This document shows positions 16,654-32,298 of a stretch of DNA of 42,453 nt, piece by piece. The notes below the pieces were generated by a model, which saw nothing but the letters and a program-made list of their open reading frames with translations, was not told the DNA's origin and made no database searches. Origin of the DNA: Mycobacterium sp. 1165178.9 (lineage in GTDB: Bacteria > Actinomycetota > Actinomycetes > Mycobacteriales > Mycobacteriaceae). The stretch covers positions 1 through 42,453 of the forward strand of contig NZ_LZMB01000055.1 of assembly GCF_001673555.1 (NCBI RefSeq), read 5' to 3'. The translations under genes and the position numbers were made by a program. Numbering within the stretch: position 1 is the first letter of the stretch; the number at the start of each line of letters is the position of its first letter.

Positions 16654-17325
16654 TCAGCGCCTGGCCGACTGCAGCGACTGCGCCACTCGCTCGGGTGAAT
16701 CCCCAAGGGCGGCAAGCAGATTCGTAGTCATCGCGGTAAGCACCGGTAGGACCGCCGAGTCGTCGTCACCGTAGTAGCCGGCCAGCTCCAGCATGACGAA
16801 CCCGTGGATCAGCGCCCAGAACTGGGCCGCGGTGGCCACGACGGACGCATCGTCGTCGGGGGCGCCCACGGTGATTCGGCCGGCCAGCATGCACCGATGC
16901 ACCCCGCGCACCACGTGGGCGAAGCTGGGGTGGCGCCGCTCGATCTCGGCGACCGTCAGTGTCAGGACGTTATGGGCGGGCGCGTTGATGCCGTGTGCGC
17001 TGGTGCTGCCGAACATCAGCCGGTACATGTGCGGGCGCCGGATGGCGTAGCGGCGGTAGGCCGCACCGACGACGAATAGATCGGCGACCGGGTCGTCGGT
17101 CTGCGGCACCGTCAGCGCGGCGTCGAACTGCCGCAGTCCCTCCTCGGCCATCTCGGCGATCAGCCCGCGCATCCCGCCGAAGTGGGTGTACACCGCCATC
17201 GTGGAGGTCCCTGCGGCGCCGGCCACCTTGCGTGTCTGCAGGGCGTCGGGCCCGTGCTCATCGAGCAGGCCGACCGCGGCGTGCAGCATCTCTTCCCGAA
17301 CGCTGCGCTGAACGTCTGAAGTCAT
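16654..17325 (-). CDS. TetR-family regulator (Rv0653c-like)
   Basis: The protein of about 223 residues has an N-terminal TetR helix-turn-helix (EMLHAAVGLLDEHGPDALQT, RKVAGAAGTSTMAVYTHFGG) and a C-terminal WHG-type ligand domain (AAQFWALIHGFVMLELAGYY). ATG 17325 is preferred since GGAAG lies 9 bases upstream; ATG 17334 and 17361 are in frame and possible. It is divergent from the carotenoid oxygenase gene, and a palindrome between them overlaps the oxygenase ribosome site, so it most likely represses that gene and itself. The ligand may be an apocarotenoid or retinoid, which is inference. Confidence 0.9.
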   Translation of the reverse strand: MTSDVQRSVREEMLHAAVGLLDEHGPDALQTRKVAGAAGTSTMAVYTHFGGMRGLIAEMAEEGLRQFDAALTVPQTDDPVADLFVVGAAYRRYAIRRPHMYRLMFGSTSAHGINAPAHNVLTLTVAEIERRHPSFAHVVRGVHRCMLAGRITVGAPDDDASVVATAAQFWALIHGFVMLELAGYYGDDDSAVLPVLTAMTTNLLAALGDSPERVAQSLQSARR

Positions 17326-17360
17326 CGTTGCCATCTTCCCATCGGAAGCGTAGCGTGCCA

Positions 17361-17384
17361 ATAACGCCGAAATAACAATGTTAT
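17361..17384. promoter_or_regulatory. Operator palindrome between tetR and the carotenoid oxygenase
   Basis: ATAACA (17372-17377), centre A, TGTTAT (17379-17384) is a perfect palindrome, with a further ATAAC half-site at 17361-17365. It ends directly before AGGAG, the ribosome site of the gene starting at 17397, and is strikingly AT-rich for this genome. Confidence 0.65.
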
Positions 17385-17396
17385 AGGAGCTCAGCC

Positions 17397-18899
17397 ATGG
17401 TGACCACGACAGCCGCGAAGCCCGGCAATCCGTACCTCGAGGACTTCCTGGCGCCGGTGAGCGCGGAAGTCACCGCGCACGATCTGCGCGTCACCGGACG
17501 CATCCCCGAACACCTCGACGGCCGCTACCTGCGCAACGGGCCGAACCCCGTCGCCGAGGTGGACCCGGCGGTCTACCACTGGTTCAGCGGTGACGGCATG
17601 GTGCACGGGGTCGCGCTGCGCGACGGGCAGGCCCTCTGGTATCGCAACCGCTGGGTGCGCACCGCGCACGTGTGCAGAGCATTGCATGAGCCGGCGCCCC
17701 AAGGGCTGAACCCGCGCGCCGGGATGCTCTCCGTCGGCCCCAACACCAACGTGCTGGAACACGCCGGTCAAACGCTTGCGCTCGTCGAGGGGGGCGGGGC
17801 GAACTACCGGCTGACCGAGGAGCTGGACACCGACGGGCCGTGCGACTTCGACGGCACCCTGTCCGGGGGCTACACCGCCCATCCGCACCGCGATCCCCGC
17901 ACCGGCGAATTGCACGCGGTGTCTTACGCGTTCACCCGCGGGCGGACCGTGCAGTACTCGGTGATCGACACCTCGGGACGGGCTCGTCGGACCGTCGACA
18001 TCGAGGTGTCGGGGTCGCCGATGATGCACGATTTCTCCCTGACCGACAAATACGTGGTGATCTACGACCTTCCGGTGACGTTCGATCCCGTGCAGGTGAT
18101 GCCGACGAACGTGCCGCGTTGGTTGAGTTTGCCGGCCCGGCTCGTTATGCAGTCATTGATCGGACGCGTCCGGGTTCCCAGTCCGGTGACCACGATGATC
18201 AACAACAATCGCGAGCCGATCAGCCGGATGCCCTACCGCTGGAATCCTGACTACCCGGCGCGCATCGGAGTCATGCCGCGCGAGGGCGGCAACAAGGACA
18301 TCCGCTGGTTCGACATCGAGCCGTGTTACGTCTATCACCCGCTGAACGCCTACTCCGAGATGCGCGGTGGCGCCGAGGTTTTGGTGCTCGATGTGGTCAG
18401 CTACTCGCGGATGTTCGACCGCGACCTGCGCGGCCCCGGCGACAGCCGGCCGACGCTGGACCGCTGGACCGTCAACCTCGCGACCGGGGCGGTGACCAGC
18501 GAACGCCGCGACGATCGCCCGCAGGAGTTTCCGCGCATCAACGAGGGCCTGCTGGGCGGGCGGCACCGATTCGGCTATGCCATCGGCACCGACGGCGGCT
18601 ACCTCTCGAACGGGGCGTCCGAGATGTCCACCGCGCTGTACAAGCACGACTATGAGACCGGGTCGTGCGAGGTTGCTGCGCTCGATGCCGGCCTTTTACT
18701 CGGCGAGATGTCCTTTGTGCCCAACCCCGCGGCCCGCGCTGAGGACGACGGCATCCTGATGGGGTTCGGCTATCACCGCGACCACGACGAAGGCCAACTG
18801 GTTTTGCTGGACGCGCAGTCGCTCGAGCAGGTGGCCACCATCCACTTGCCCCAGCGGGTGCCGATGGGCTTTCACGGCAACTGGGCGCCCACTGGCTAA
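17397..18899 (+). CDS. Carotenoid cleavage oxygenase (Rv0654-like)
   Basis: The 500-residue protein is a carotenoid oxygenase with the four iron-binding histidines: TAHPH (His162), MMHDF (His211), YVYHPLNAY (His314) and GFHGNW (His493). The seven-bladed propeller marker segments RYLRNGPNP (43-51) and WFSGDGMVHG (62-71) are also present. The enzymes cleave carotenoid or apocarotenoid double bonds with O2; the M. tuberculosis homologue cleaves several carotenoids in vitro. ATG 17397 follows AGGAG at 9 bases. Monocistronic, divergent from its probable TetR repressor. A 170-base gap to mkl shows no other gene. Confidence 0.95.
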   Translation: MVTTTAAKPGNPYLEDFLAPVSAEVTAHDLRVTGRIPEHLDGRYLRNGPNPVAEVDPAVYHWFSGDGMVHGVALRDGQALWYRNRWVRTAHVCRALHEPAPQGLNPRAGMLSVGPNTNVLEHAGQTLALVEGGGANYRLTEELDTDGPCDFDGTLSGGYTAHPHRDPRTGELHAVSYAFTRGRTVQYSVIDTSGRARRTVDIEVSGSPMMHDFSLTDKYVVIYDLPVTFDPVQVMPTNVPRWLSLPARLVMQSLIGRVRVPSPVTTMINNNREPISRMPYRWNPDYPARIGVMPREGGNKDIRWFDIEPCYVYHPLNAYSEMRGGAEVLVLDVVSYSRMFDRDLRGPGDSRPTLDRWTVNLATGAVTSERRDDRPQEFPRINEGLLGGRHRFGYAIGTDGGYLSNGASEMSTALYKHDYETGSCEVAALDAGLLLGEMSFVPNPAARAEDDGILMGFGYHRDHDEGQLVLLDAQSLEQVATIHLPQRVPMGFHGNWAPTG

Positions 18900-19069
18900 C
18901 ACGTGCGTCAAATAAGTCGTGCCGTACGGGCTTCCGCGTGATCTCAGGACGGCCAATTTTTGCCGCTGTCGTTCGCATCCCTGATGCCGTGTGGCAGGCG
19001 TGCGCTACAGTGACTCATGCCACATAAAAGGGCAGGTGGCGGGCACGACTGTCGACGGAAGGATTCCCC

Positions 19070-20080
19070 ATGGGCGTCGCTATCGAGGTGAATGGACTCA
19101 CGAAGTCCTTCGGTTCCTCGAGGATTTGGGAAGACGTGACGCTGGAAATCCCCGCCGGGGAGGTCAGCGTCCTACTCGGGCCATCGGGTACCGGCAAATC
19201 GGTTTTCCTGAAGTCCCTGATCGGTTTGTTGCGACCCGAGCGCGGGTCGGTCGTCATCGACGGCACCGACATCCTGCAGTGTTCGGCCAAGGAGCTCTAC
19301 GAGATCCGCACGCTGTTCGGCGTCATGTTCCAGGACGGCGCCCTGTTCGGTTCGATGAACCTGTTCGACAACGCGGCGTTCCCGCTGCGCGAGCACACCA
19401 AGAAGAAGGAAGGCGAGATCCGTGACATCGTCATGGAGAAGCTGACCCTGGTCGGTCTCGGCGGCGACGAGAAGAAGTTCCCCGGAGAGATCTCCGGTGG
19501 TATGCGCAAGCGCGCCAGCCTGGCCCGCGCCCTGGTGATGGACCCGCAGATCATCCTCTGTGACGAGCCCGACTCCGGTCTGGACCCGGTCCGTACCGCC
19601 TACCTGAGCCAGTTGATCCTCGACATCAACGCCCAGATCGACGCCACGGTGCTGATCGTTACCCACAACATCAACATCGCCCGCACCGTCCCGGACAACA
19701 TGGGCATGCTGTTCCGCCGCAAGCTGGTCATGTTCGGCCCGCGCGAGGTGCTACTGACCAGCGACGAGCCCGTCGTCCGGCAGTTCCTCAACGGCCGCCG
19801 GATCGGACCGATCGGCATGTCCGAGGAAAAGGACGAGGCGACCATGGCCGAGGAGCAGGCCCTGCTCGACGCCGGTCACCACGCCGGTGGTGTCGAGGAG
19901 ATCGAGGGCGTCCCGCCGCAGATCACCGCCACCCCCGGCATGCCCGAGCGCAAGGCCGTCGCCCGCCGCCAGGCCCGGGTGCGCGAGATCCTGCACACCC
20001 TGCCCAAGAACGCGCAGGCCGCCATCCTCGACGACCTCGAAGGGACCCACAAGTTCCGGTCGCACGAGTTCGGCGACTAG
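19070..20080 (+). CDS. mkl: Mce-transport ATPase Mkl (MceG)
   Basis: The 336-residue ABC ATPase energises Mce lipid and sterol importers. It has Walker A GPSGTGKS (37-44), Q-loop FQDG (87-90), signature ISGGMRKR (141-148), Walker B ILCDEPDSG (162-170) and the H-loop THN. A C-terminal extension after about residue 250 (EEKDEATMAEEQALLDAGHH) is typical of actinobacterial MceG. The start MGVAIEVNG at 19070 is preferred: the upstream VRYSDS-like codons that resemble the longer annotated M. tuberculosis start (GTG near 19000) are out of frame here. GGAAGGA lies 7 bases before the ATG. No mce genes are nearby; it serves unlinked operons. Confidence 0.95.
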   Translation: MGVAIEVNGLTKSFGSSRIWEDVTLEIPAGEVSVLLGPSGTGKSVFLKSLIGLLRPERGSVVIDGTDILQCSAKELYEIRTLFGVMFQDGALFGSMNLFDNAAFPLREHTKKKEGEIRDIVMEKLTLVGLGGDEKKFPGEISGGMRKRASLARALVMDPQIILCDEPDSGLDPVRTAYLSQLILDINAQIDATVLIVTHNINIARTVPDNMGMLFRRKLVMFGPREVLLTSDEPVVRQFLNGRRIGPIGMSEEKDEATMAEEQALLDAGHHAGGVEEIEGVPPQITATPGMPERKAVARRQARVREILHTLPKNAQAAILDDLEGTHKFRSHEFGD

Positions 20081-20125
20081 TGCCCGGTGTCCGCCGGGTT
20101 CCGCGATAACTCCGCGTAACACTCC

Positions 20126-20151
20126 CGGCCCGCCCTCTTGACGACGGGCCG
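20126..20151 (+). terminator. Possible terminator after mkl
   Basis: CGGCCCG (20126-20132) and CGGGCCG (20145-20151) pair around 12 bases, 46 bases after the mkl stop. There is no T-run, so it is a weak candidate. Confidence 0.35.
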
Positions 20152-20242
20152 TAAACGGGCCAGTCTGTTGGGCAGCATGTATCCAGTGGTAAGTCGAGAT
20201 GCCAGCCAGCGCCGATGTCCCTGGACTGCTAATGCTGGGCAG

Positions 20243-23979
<3,737 letters not shown>

Positions 23980-24014
23980 CGGTGACGCCAAGCCAGCCTC
24001 TTATTGGTAACTAA

Positions 24015-27989
<3,975 letters not shown>

Positions 27990-27996
27990 TCCACAA

Positions 27997-28030
27997 CGAA
28001 AAAGCCCCGGGTTCGCCCGGGGCTTTTTCG
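27997..28030 (+). terminator. Intrinsic terminator of rpoB-rpoC
   Basis: A 15-bp perfect stem, CGAAAAAGCCCCGGG (27997-28011) with CCCGGGGCTTTTTCG (28016-28030), closes on a TTCG tetraloop 7 bases after the rpoC stop. The stem carries an A-run and a T-run, so it can work from either strand. Confidence 0.95.
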
Positions 28031-28138
28031 TGCGTTGTGCCGCCGAACGGGAAGCTCACTTCACACTCGGCGCCGAACTAGCTTCACGTTCGCGGCCGAC
28101 CTCTGAGTGCGTCGGGGCCCGTCACTAGACTGGCCGAC

Positions 28139-28894
28139 GTGCTCATCGGTTCACACGTCCACAACGACGACCCGCTGGCCGCCGCGCAAGCCGACGGCGC
28201 CGACGTCGTGCAGTTCTTCCTCGGCAACCCGCAGAGCTGGAAGAAACCCAAACCCCGCGACGACGCCGAGGCGCTCAAAGCGTCGAGCGTGCCGCTCTAC
28301 GTCCATGCGCCGTACCTCATCAACGTCGCATCGGCGAACAACCGCATCCGGATCCCGTCGCGCAAAATCTTGCAGGACACCTGCGACGCGGCCGCGGAAA
28401 TCAACGCGACGGCGGTCATCGTGCACGGCGGCCACGCCGACGACGACGACATGGAAGCCGGTTTCGAGCGCTGGGTCAAGGCGCTGGACTACCTGGAAAC
28501 AGACGTGCAGGTGTATCTGGAGAACACCGCCGGCGGCGACCACGCGATGGCCCGCTACTTCGACACCATCGGCAAACTGTGGGATCACATCGGCGACAAG
28601 GGAATCGGCTTTTGCCTGGACACCTGTCACGCTTGGGCCGCCGGTGAGGCCCTGATCGATGCGGTCGACCGGATCAAGGCCCTGACCGGCCGCATCGACC
28701 TGGTGCACTGCAACGACTCGAGGGACGCGGCGGGCTCCGGTGCCGACCGGCACGCCAATTTCGGCACCGGCCAGATCGATCCGGCGCTGCTCGTCGCCGT
28801 GGTCGAGGCCGCCGATGCGCCGGTGATCTGCGAAACGGCGGACGAGGGCCGCAAGGACGACATCGCCTTCCTGCGGGAGAACACCAAGGGCTGA
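28139..28894 (+). CDS. end: Endonuclease IV (AP endonuclease)
   Basis: The 251-residue TIM-barrel AP endonuclease nicks DNA 5' to abasic sites in base excision repair. Zinc-site stretches are present: [63 protein letters not shown] followed by FGTGQID, and VICETAD near the C-terminus. The start is GTG 28139; family homology begins at [11 protein letters not shown]. It lies 149 bases after rpoC with no gene between, where M. tuberculosis has a ceramidase gene. fadE8 follows 53 bases later with its own promoter. Confidence 0.95.
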   Translation: MLIGSHVHNDDPLAAAQADGADVVQFFLGNPQSWKKPKPRDDAEALKASSVPLYVHAPYLINVASANNRIRIPSRKILQDTCDAAAEINATAVIVHGGHADDDDMEAGFERWVKALDYLETDVQVYLENTAGGDHAMARYFDTIGKLWDHIGDKGIGFCLDTCHAWAAGEALIDAVDRIKALTGRIDLVHCNDSRDAAGSGADRHANFGTGQIDPALLVAVVEAADAPVICETADEGRKDDIAFLRENTKG

Positions 28895-28913
28895 CCCCCG
28901 GCTATTACACCTC

Positions 28914-28941
28914 TTGTGCAACTGTCGAGAAAATGTAACAT
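28914..28941 (+). promoter_or_regulatory. Candidate fadE8 promoter (leaderless)
   Basis: TTGTGC (28914-28919), 16 bases, TAACAT (28936-28941), then the fadE8 ATG only 6 bases later. A start point about 7 bases past the -10 would fall on the ATG, and there is no usable ribosome site, so a leaderless message is likely. ATGT-A-ACAT (28933-28941) is a small palindrome over the -10. Confidence 0.5.
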
Positions 28942-28947
28942 AGGGGC

Positions 28948-30576
28948 ATGCCGGATACGCATGTCGTCACCAACCAGGTCCCGCCCCTGGAGAACCACAA
29001 TCCCGCCAGCTCGGCGGTGCTGATCGAGGCCCTGATCCGCGAGGGCGGGCAATGGGGCCTAGACGAGGTGAACGAGGTGGGTGCGCTCTCGGCCACGCAC
29101 CAGGCGCAGCGCTGGGGCGAGCTCGCCGACCGCAACCGGCCCGTCTTGCACACCCACGACCGCAACGGTCACCGCGTCGACGAGGTCGAATACGACCCGG
29201 CCTACCACGAGCTGATGCGCGCCGCGATCGCCCACGGCATGCACGCGGCGCCCTGGGCGGACGAGCGCCCGGGCGCGCACGTCGTGCGCGCCGCCAAAAC
29301 TTCGGTGTGGACGGTGGAACCGGGCCACGTGTGCCCGATCTCGATGACGTATGCCGTCGTTCCGGCGCTGCGCTTCAATCCCGAGCTGGCCAAGGTGTAT
29401 GAGCCGCTGTTGACCAGCCGCGAATACGATCCCGAGCTCAGGCTCGCCACCACCAAGCCGGGCATCACCGCGGGCATGTCGATGACCGAGAAGCAGGGTG
29501 GCTCCGACGTGCGCGCCGGCACCACGCAGGCGACCCCGAACGCCGATGGCAGCTACAGCCTGACCGGTCACAAATGGTTCACCTCGGCGCCGATGTGCGA
29601 CATCTTCCTGGTGCTGGCGCAGGCGCCGGGTGGTCTGTCGTGCTTCCTGCTGCCGCGAGTCCTGCCCGACGGCAGCCGCAACCGGATGTTCCTGCAGCGG
29701 CTCAAGGACAAGCTCGGCAACCATGCCAACGCGTCCAGCGAGGTCGAATACGACGGCGCGATCGCGTGGCTGGTGGGGGAGGAAGGGCGCGGCGTGCCCA
29801 CCATCATCGAGATGGTCAACCTCACCCGGCTGGACTGCACGCTGGGCAGCGCCACCAGCATGCGCACCGGCCTGACCCGGGCGATCTACCATGCCCAGCA
29901 CCGAAAGGCGTTCGGCGCCTACCTGATCGACCAACCCCTGATGCGTAACGTGCTGGCCGACCTGGCCGTCGAGGCGGAGGCGGCCACCATGGTCGCGATG
30001 CGGATGGCCGGCGCCACCGACAAGGCCGTGCGCGGCGACCAGCGGGAGGCGCTGCTGCGCCGGATCGGCCTGGCGGCAAGCAAGTACTGGGTGTGCAAGC
30101 GCTCCACGCCGCACGCCGCCGAGGCGCTGGAGTGCTTGGGCGGCAACGGCTATGTCGAGGACTCCGGCATGCCGCGGCTGTACCGGGAGGCGCCGCTGAT
30201 GGGCATCTGGGAGGGTTCGGGCAACGTCAGCGCACTGGACACGTTGCGCGCCATGGCAACGCGCCCCGAGTGCGTCGAGGTGCTGTTCGACGAGCTCGCC
30301 GATGGCGCGGGTCAGGACCCGCGCCTGGCCAACCACGTCGCGCGGCTGCGCGATCAGCTGGGCGACCTGGAGACCATCGCCTACCGCGGCCGCAAGGTGG
30401 CCGAGGACATCTGCCTGGCACTGCAGGGCTCGCTGCTGGTGCGCCACGGCCACCCCGCCGTCGCCGAGGCGTTCCTGACCACGCGCCTCGACCGGCAGTG
30501 GGGCGGTGCCTTCGGCACCATGCCGGACGGGCTCGACCTCGCACCGATCCTGGAGCGGGCACTGGTCAAGGGTTGA
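28948..30576 (+). CDS. fadE8: Acyl-CoA dehydrogenase, AidB-like (FadE8)
   Basis: The 542-residue flavoprotein has the layout of the AidB-like branch of acyl-CoA dehydrogenases: a long N-terminal part (PPLENHNPASSAVLIEALIR), the flavin-binding GMSMTEKQGGSDVRAGTT, GHKWFTSAPMCDIFLVLAQ, then the C-terminal helical domain with RKAFGAYLIDQPLMRNVLAD, LECLGGNGYVEDSGMPRLYR and IWEGSGNVSALD. It oxidises an acyl-CoA to the enoyl-CoA; AidB relatives also bind DNA, so activity should not be assumed. ATG 28948 probably lacks a leader. It heads the set fadE8, echA4, PaaX-type regulator, echA5. Confidence 0.95.
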   Translation: MPDTHVVTNQVPPLENHNPASSAVLIEALIREGGQWGLDEVNEVGALSATHQAQRWGELADRNRPVLHTHDRNGHRVDEVEYDPAYHELMRAAIAHGMHAAPWADERPGAHVVRAAKTSVWTVEPGHVCPISMTYAVVPALRFNPELAKVYEPLLTSREYDPELRLATTKPGITAGMSMTEKQGGSDVRAGTTQATPNADGSYSLTGHKWFTSAPMCDIFLVLAQAPGGLSCFLLPRVLPDGSRNRMFLQRLKDKLGNHANASSEVEYDGAIAWLVGEEGRGVPTIIEMVNLTRLDCTLGSATSMRTGLTRAIYHAQHRKAFGAYLIDQPLMRNVLADLAVEAEAATMVAMRMAGATDKAVRGDQREALLRRIGLAASKYWVCKRSTPHAAEALECLGGNGYVEDSGMPRLYREAPLMGIWEGSGNVSALDTLRAMATRPECVEVLFDELADGAGQDPRLANHVARLRDQLGDLETIAYRGRKVAEDICLALQGSLLVRHGHPAVAEAFLTTRLDRQWGGAFGTMPDGLDLAPILERALVKG

Positions 30577-30584
30577 GCCGCAAC

Positions 30585-30641
30585 ATGACCCGCGCCGGCG
30601 ACGATGCAGAGCGAAGCGATGAGGAGGAGCGGCGGCAATGA
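30585..30641 (+). repeat. MIRU-like interspersed repeat with an 18-codon ORF
   Basis: Between fadE8 and echA4 lies cgccggcgacgatgcagagc, then gaagcgatgaggaggagcgg, which I recognise as the core of the mycobacterial interspersed repetitive unit. It holds an 18-codon frame, MTRAGDDAERSDEEERRQ (ATG 30585), whose TGA (30639-30641) overlaps the echA4 ATG (30638). Overlap of a small frame with the neighbouring gene is a known MIRU trait. The repeat also supplies the echA4 ribosome site (GAGGAGGAG). Only one copy is seen in the window. Confidence 0.75.
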
Positions 30642-31576
30642 CCCAAGCGATCAGGCCGGTCGACTTCGACAACCTCAAAACGATGACCTACGAGGTCACC
30701 GATCGGGTTGCGCGGATCACGTTCAACCGGCCGGACAAGGGCAACGCGATCGTCGCGGACACCCCACTGGAACTCTCGGCTCTGGTGGAGCGCGCCGATC
30801 TCGACCCGAATGTTCATGTCATCCTGGTGTCCGGCCGCGGCGAGGGCTTCTGCGCGGGCTTCGACCTGAGCGCCTACGCCGATCGCACCGGGTCGGCCGG
30901 CGGGACCGGCGCGTATCAGGGCACCGTGCTGGACGGAAAGACTCAGGCGGTCAACCATTTGGCGGACCAACCGTGGGACCCGATGATCGACTACCAGATG
31001 ATGAGTCGCTTCGTGCGGGGCTTCTCCAGCCTCATGCACGCCGACAAGCCGACGGTGGTCAAGATCCACGGCTACTGCGTGGCCGGCGGCACCGACATCG
31101 CGCTGCACGCCGATCAGGTGATCGCCGCCGCCGACGCCAAGATCGGCTACCCGCCGACCCGGGTGTGGGGCGTCCCGGCGGCCGGCCTGTGGGCGCACCG
31201 CCTGGGTGATCAGCGCGCGAAAAGGCTGTTGTTCACCGGTGATTGCCTCACCGGCGCGCAGGCCGCCGAGTGGGGATGGGCGGTCGAGGCGCCGGATCCG
31301 GCCGACCTCGACGCGCGTACCGAGCGGCTCGTCGAGCGGATCGCCGCGGTGCCGGTCAACCAGCTGATCATGGTCAAACTCGCGCTGAATTCCGCTCTGT
31401 TGCAACAGGGTGTGGCGACCAGCAGGATGGTCAGCACCGTGTTCGACGGCGTCGCCCGGCACACGCCCGAGGGCCACGCCTTCGTCGCCGATGCTGTCGA
31501 GCACGGATTCCGTGAGGCGGTGCGGCATCGCGACGAACCCTTCGGAGACCACGGCCGCCGCGCGTCCGGGGTGTAG
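30638..31576 (+). CDS. echA4: Enoyl-CoA hydratase/crotonase (EchA4)
   Basis: The 312-residue crotonase-family protein has ITFNRPDKGNAI (around 27-38), the oxyanion stretch GRGEGFCAGFDLSAYAD and the second KIHGYCVAGGTDIALHADQV. A ~50-residue insertion follows the first oxyanion segment (GSAGGTGAYQGTVLDGKTQA). It should hydrate or otherwise act on an enoyl-CoA produced by FadE8. ATG 30638 follows GAGGAGGAGCGGCGGCA. The PaaX-type gene starts 2 bases after its stop, so they are co-translated. Confidence 0.93.
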   Translation: MTQAIRPVDFDNLKTMTYEVTDRVARITFNRPDKGNAIVADTPLELSALVERADLDPNVHVILVSGRGEGFCAGFDLSAYADRTGSAGGTGAYQGTVLDGKTQAVNHLADQPWDPMIDYQMMSRFVRGFSSLMHADKPTVVKIHGYCVAGGTDIALHADQVIAAADAKIGYPPTRVWGVPAAGLWAHRLGDQRAKRLLFTGDCLTGAQAAEWGWAVEAPDPADLDARTERLVERIAAVPVNQLIMVKLALNSALLQQGVATSRMVSTVFDGVARHTPEGHAFVADAVEHGFREAVRHRDEPFGDHGRRASGV

Positions 31577-31578
31577 CC

Positions 31579-32298
31579 ATGCCGGATATGACAGCACGGT
31601 CGGTGGTGCTCAGCGTGTTGCTCGGCGCACACCCCGCGCACGCCCGGGCCAGCGAATTGGTCAGGCTCACTTCCGATTTCGGTATCAAGGAGTCGACGCT
31701 TCGCGTGGCGTTGACCCGCATGGTCGGGGCCGGCGACTTGATCCGCTCCGCGGACGGTTACCGGCTCTCGGATCGCCTGTTGGCCCGTCAGCGCCGCCAG
31801 GACGACGCCATCGACCCTCGTGTGCAGCCGTGGAGCGGAGAGTGGGTCACGCTCATCGTGACCAGCGTGGGCAAGGACGCGCGCACCCGTGCCGCGCTGC
31901 GAACCGCGTTGCACGACAAGCGCTTCGGTGAACTCCGCGAAGGAGTGTGGATGCGCCCCGACAACATCGACGCGGACCCCGGTCCCGAGGTGAGCGCCCA
32001 GGCGAGGGTGCTGCGGGCGCGCGACGACGACCCCGCCGAACTGGCCGCGCAGTTGTGGGACCTGCCCGCCTGGGCTCAAACCGGCCATCGGCTGCTCGAC
32101 GAGATGTCCGCGGCGCCAGACATTCCCGGCCGTTTTCTGGTGGCCGCGGCGACGGTGCGGCACCTGCTCACCGACCCGGTGCTGCCCGAAGAGCTACTGC
32201 CGCCCGACTGGCCCGGCGCCAGATTGCGGACGGCATACCACGACTTTGCCGCCGAGCTGCTGCGGCGGCGCGAACCACTATTTGCGGAGGCGACATGA
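31579..32298 (+). CDS. PaaX-family transcriptional regulator (Rv0674-like)
   Basis: The 239-residue protein has a winged-helix N-terminus (TARSVVLSVLLGAHPAHARA, LVRLTSDFGIKESTLRVALT, RMVGAGDLIRSADGYRLSDR) and the PaaX core (PWSGEWVTLIV), ending in a helical domain. PaaX in enteric bacteria represses phenylacetate degradation and senses phenylacetyl-CoA. Here it lies within an acyl-CoA dehydrogenase/crotonase operon, suggesting it senses a CoA ester of that pathway. ATG 31579 or 31588 could be used. It overlaps the echA5 start by 4 bases (ATGA). Confidence 0.88.
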   Translation: MPDMTARSVVLSVLLGAHPAHARASELVRLTSDFGIKESTLRVALTRMVGAGDLIRSADGYRLSDRLLARQRRQDDAIDPRVQPWSGEWVTLIVTSVGKDARTRAALRTALHDKRFGELREGVWMRPDNIDADPGPEVSAQARVLRARDDDPAELAAQLWDLPAWAQTGHRLLDEMSAAPDIPGRFLVAAATVRHLLTDPVLPEELLPPDWPGARLRTAYHDFAAELLRRREPLFAEAT

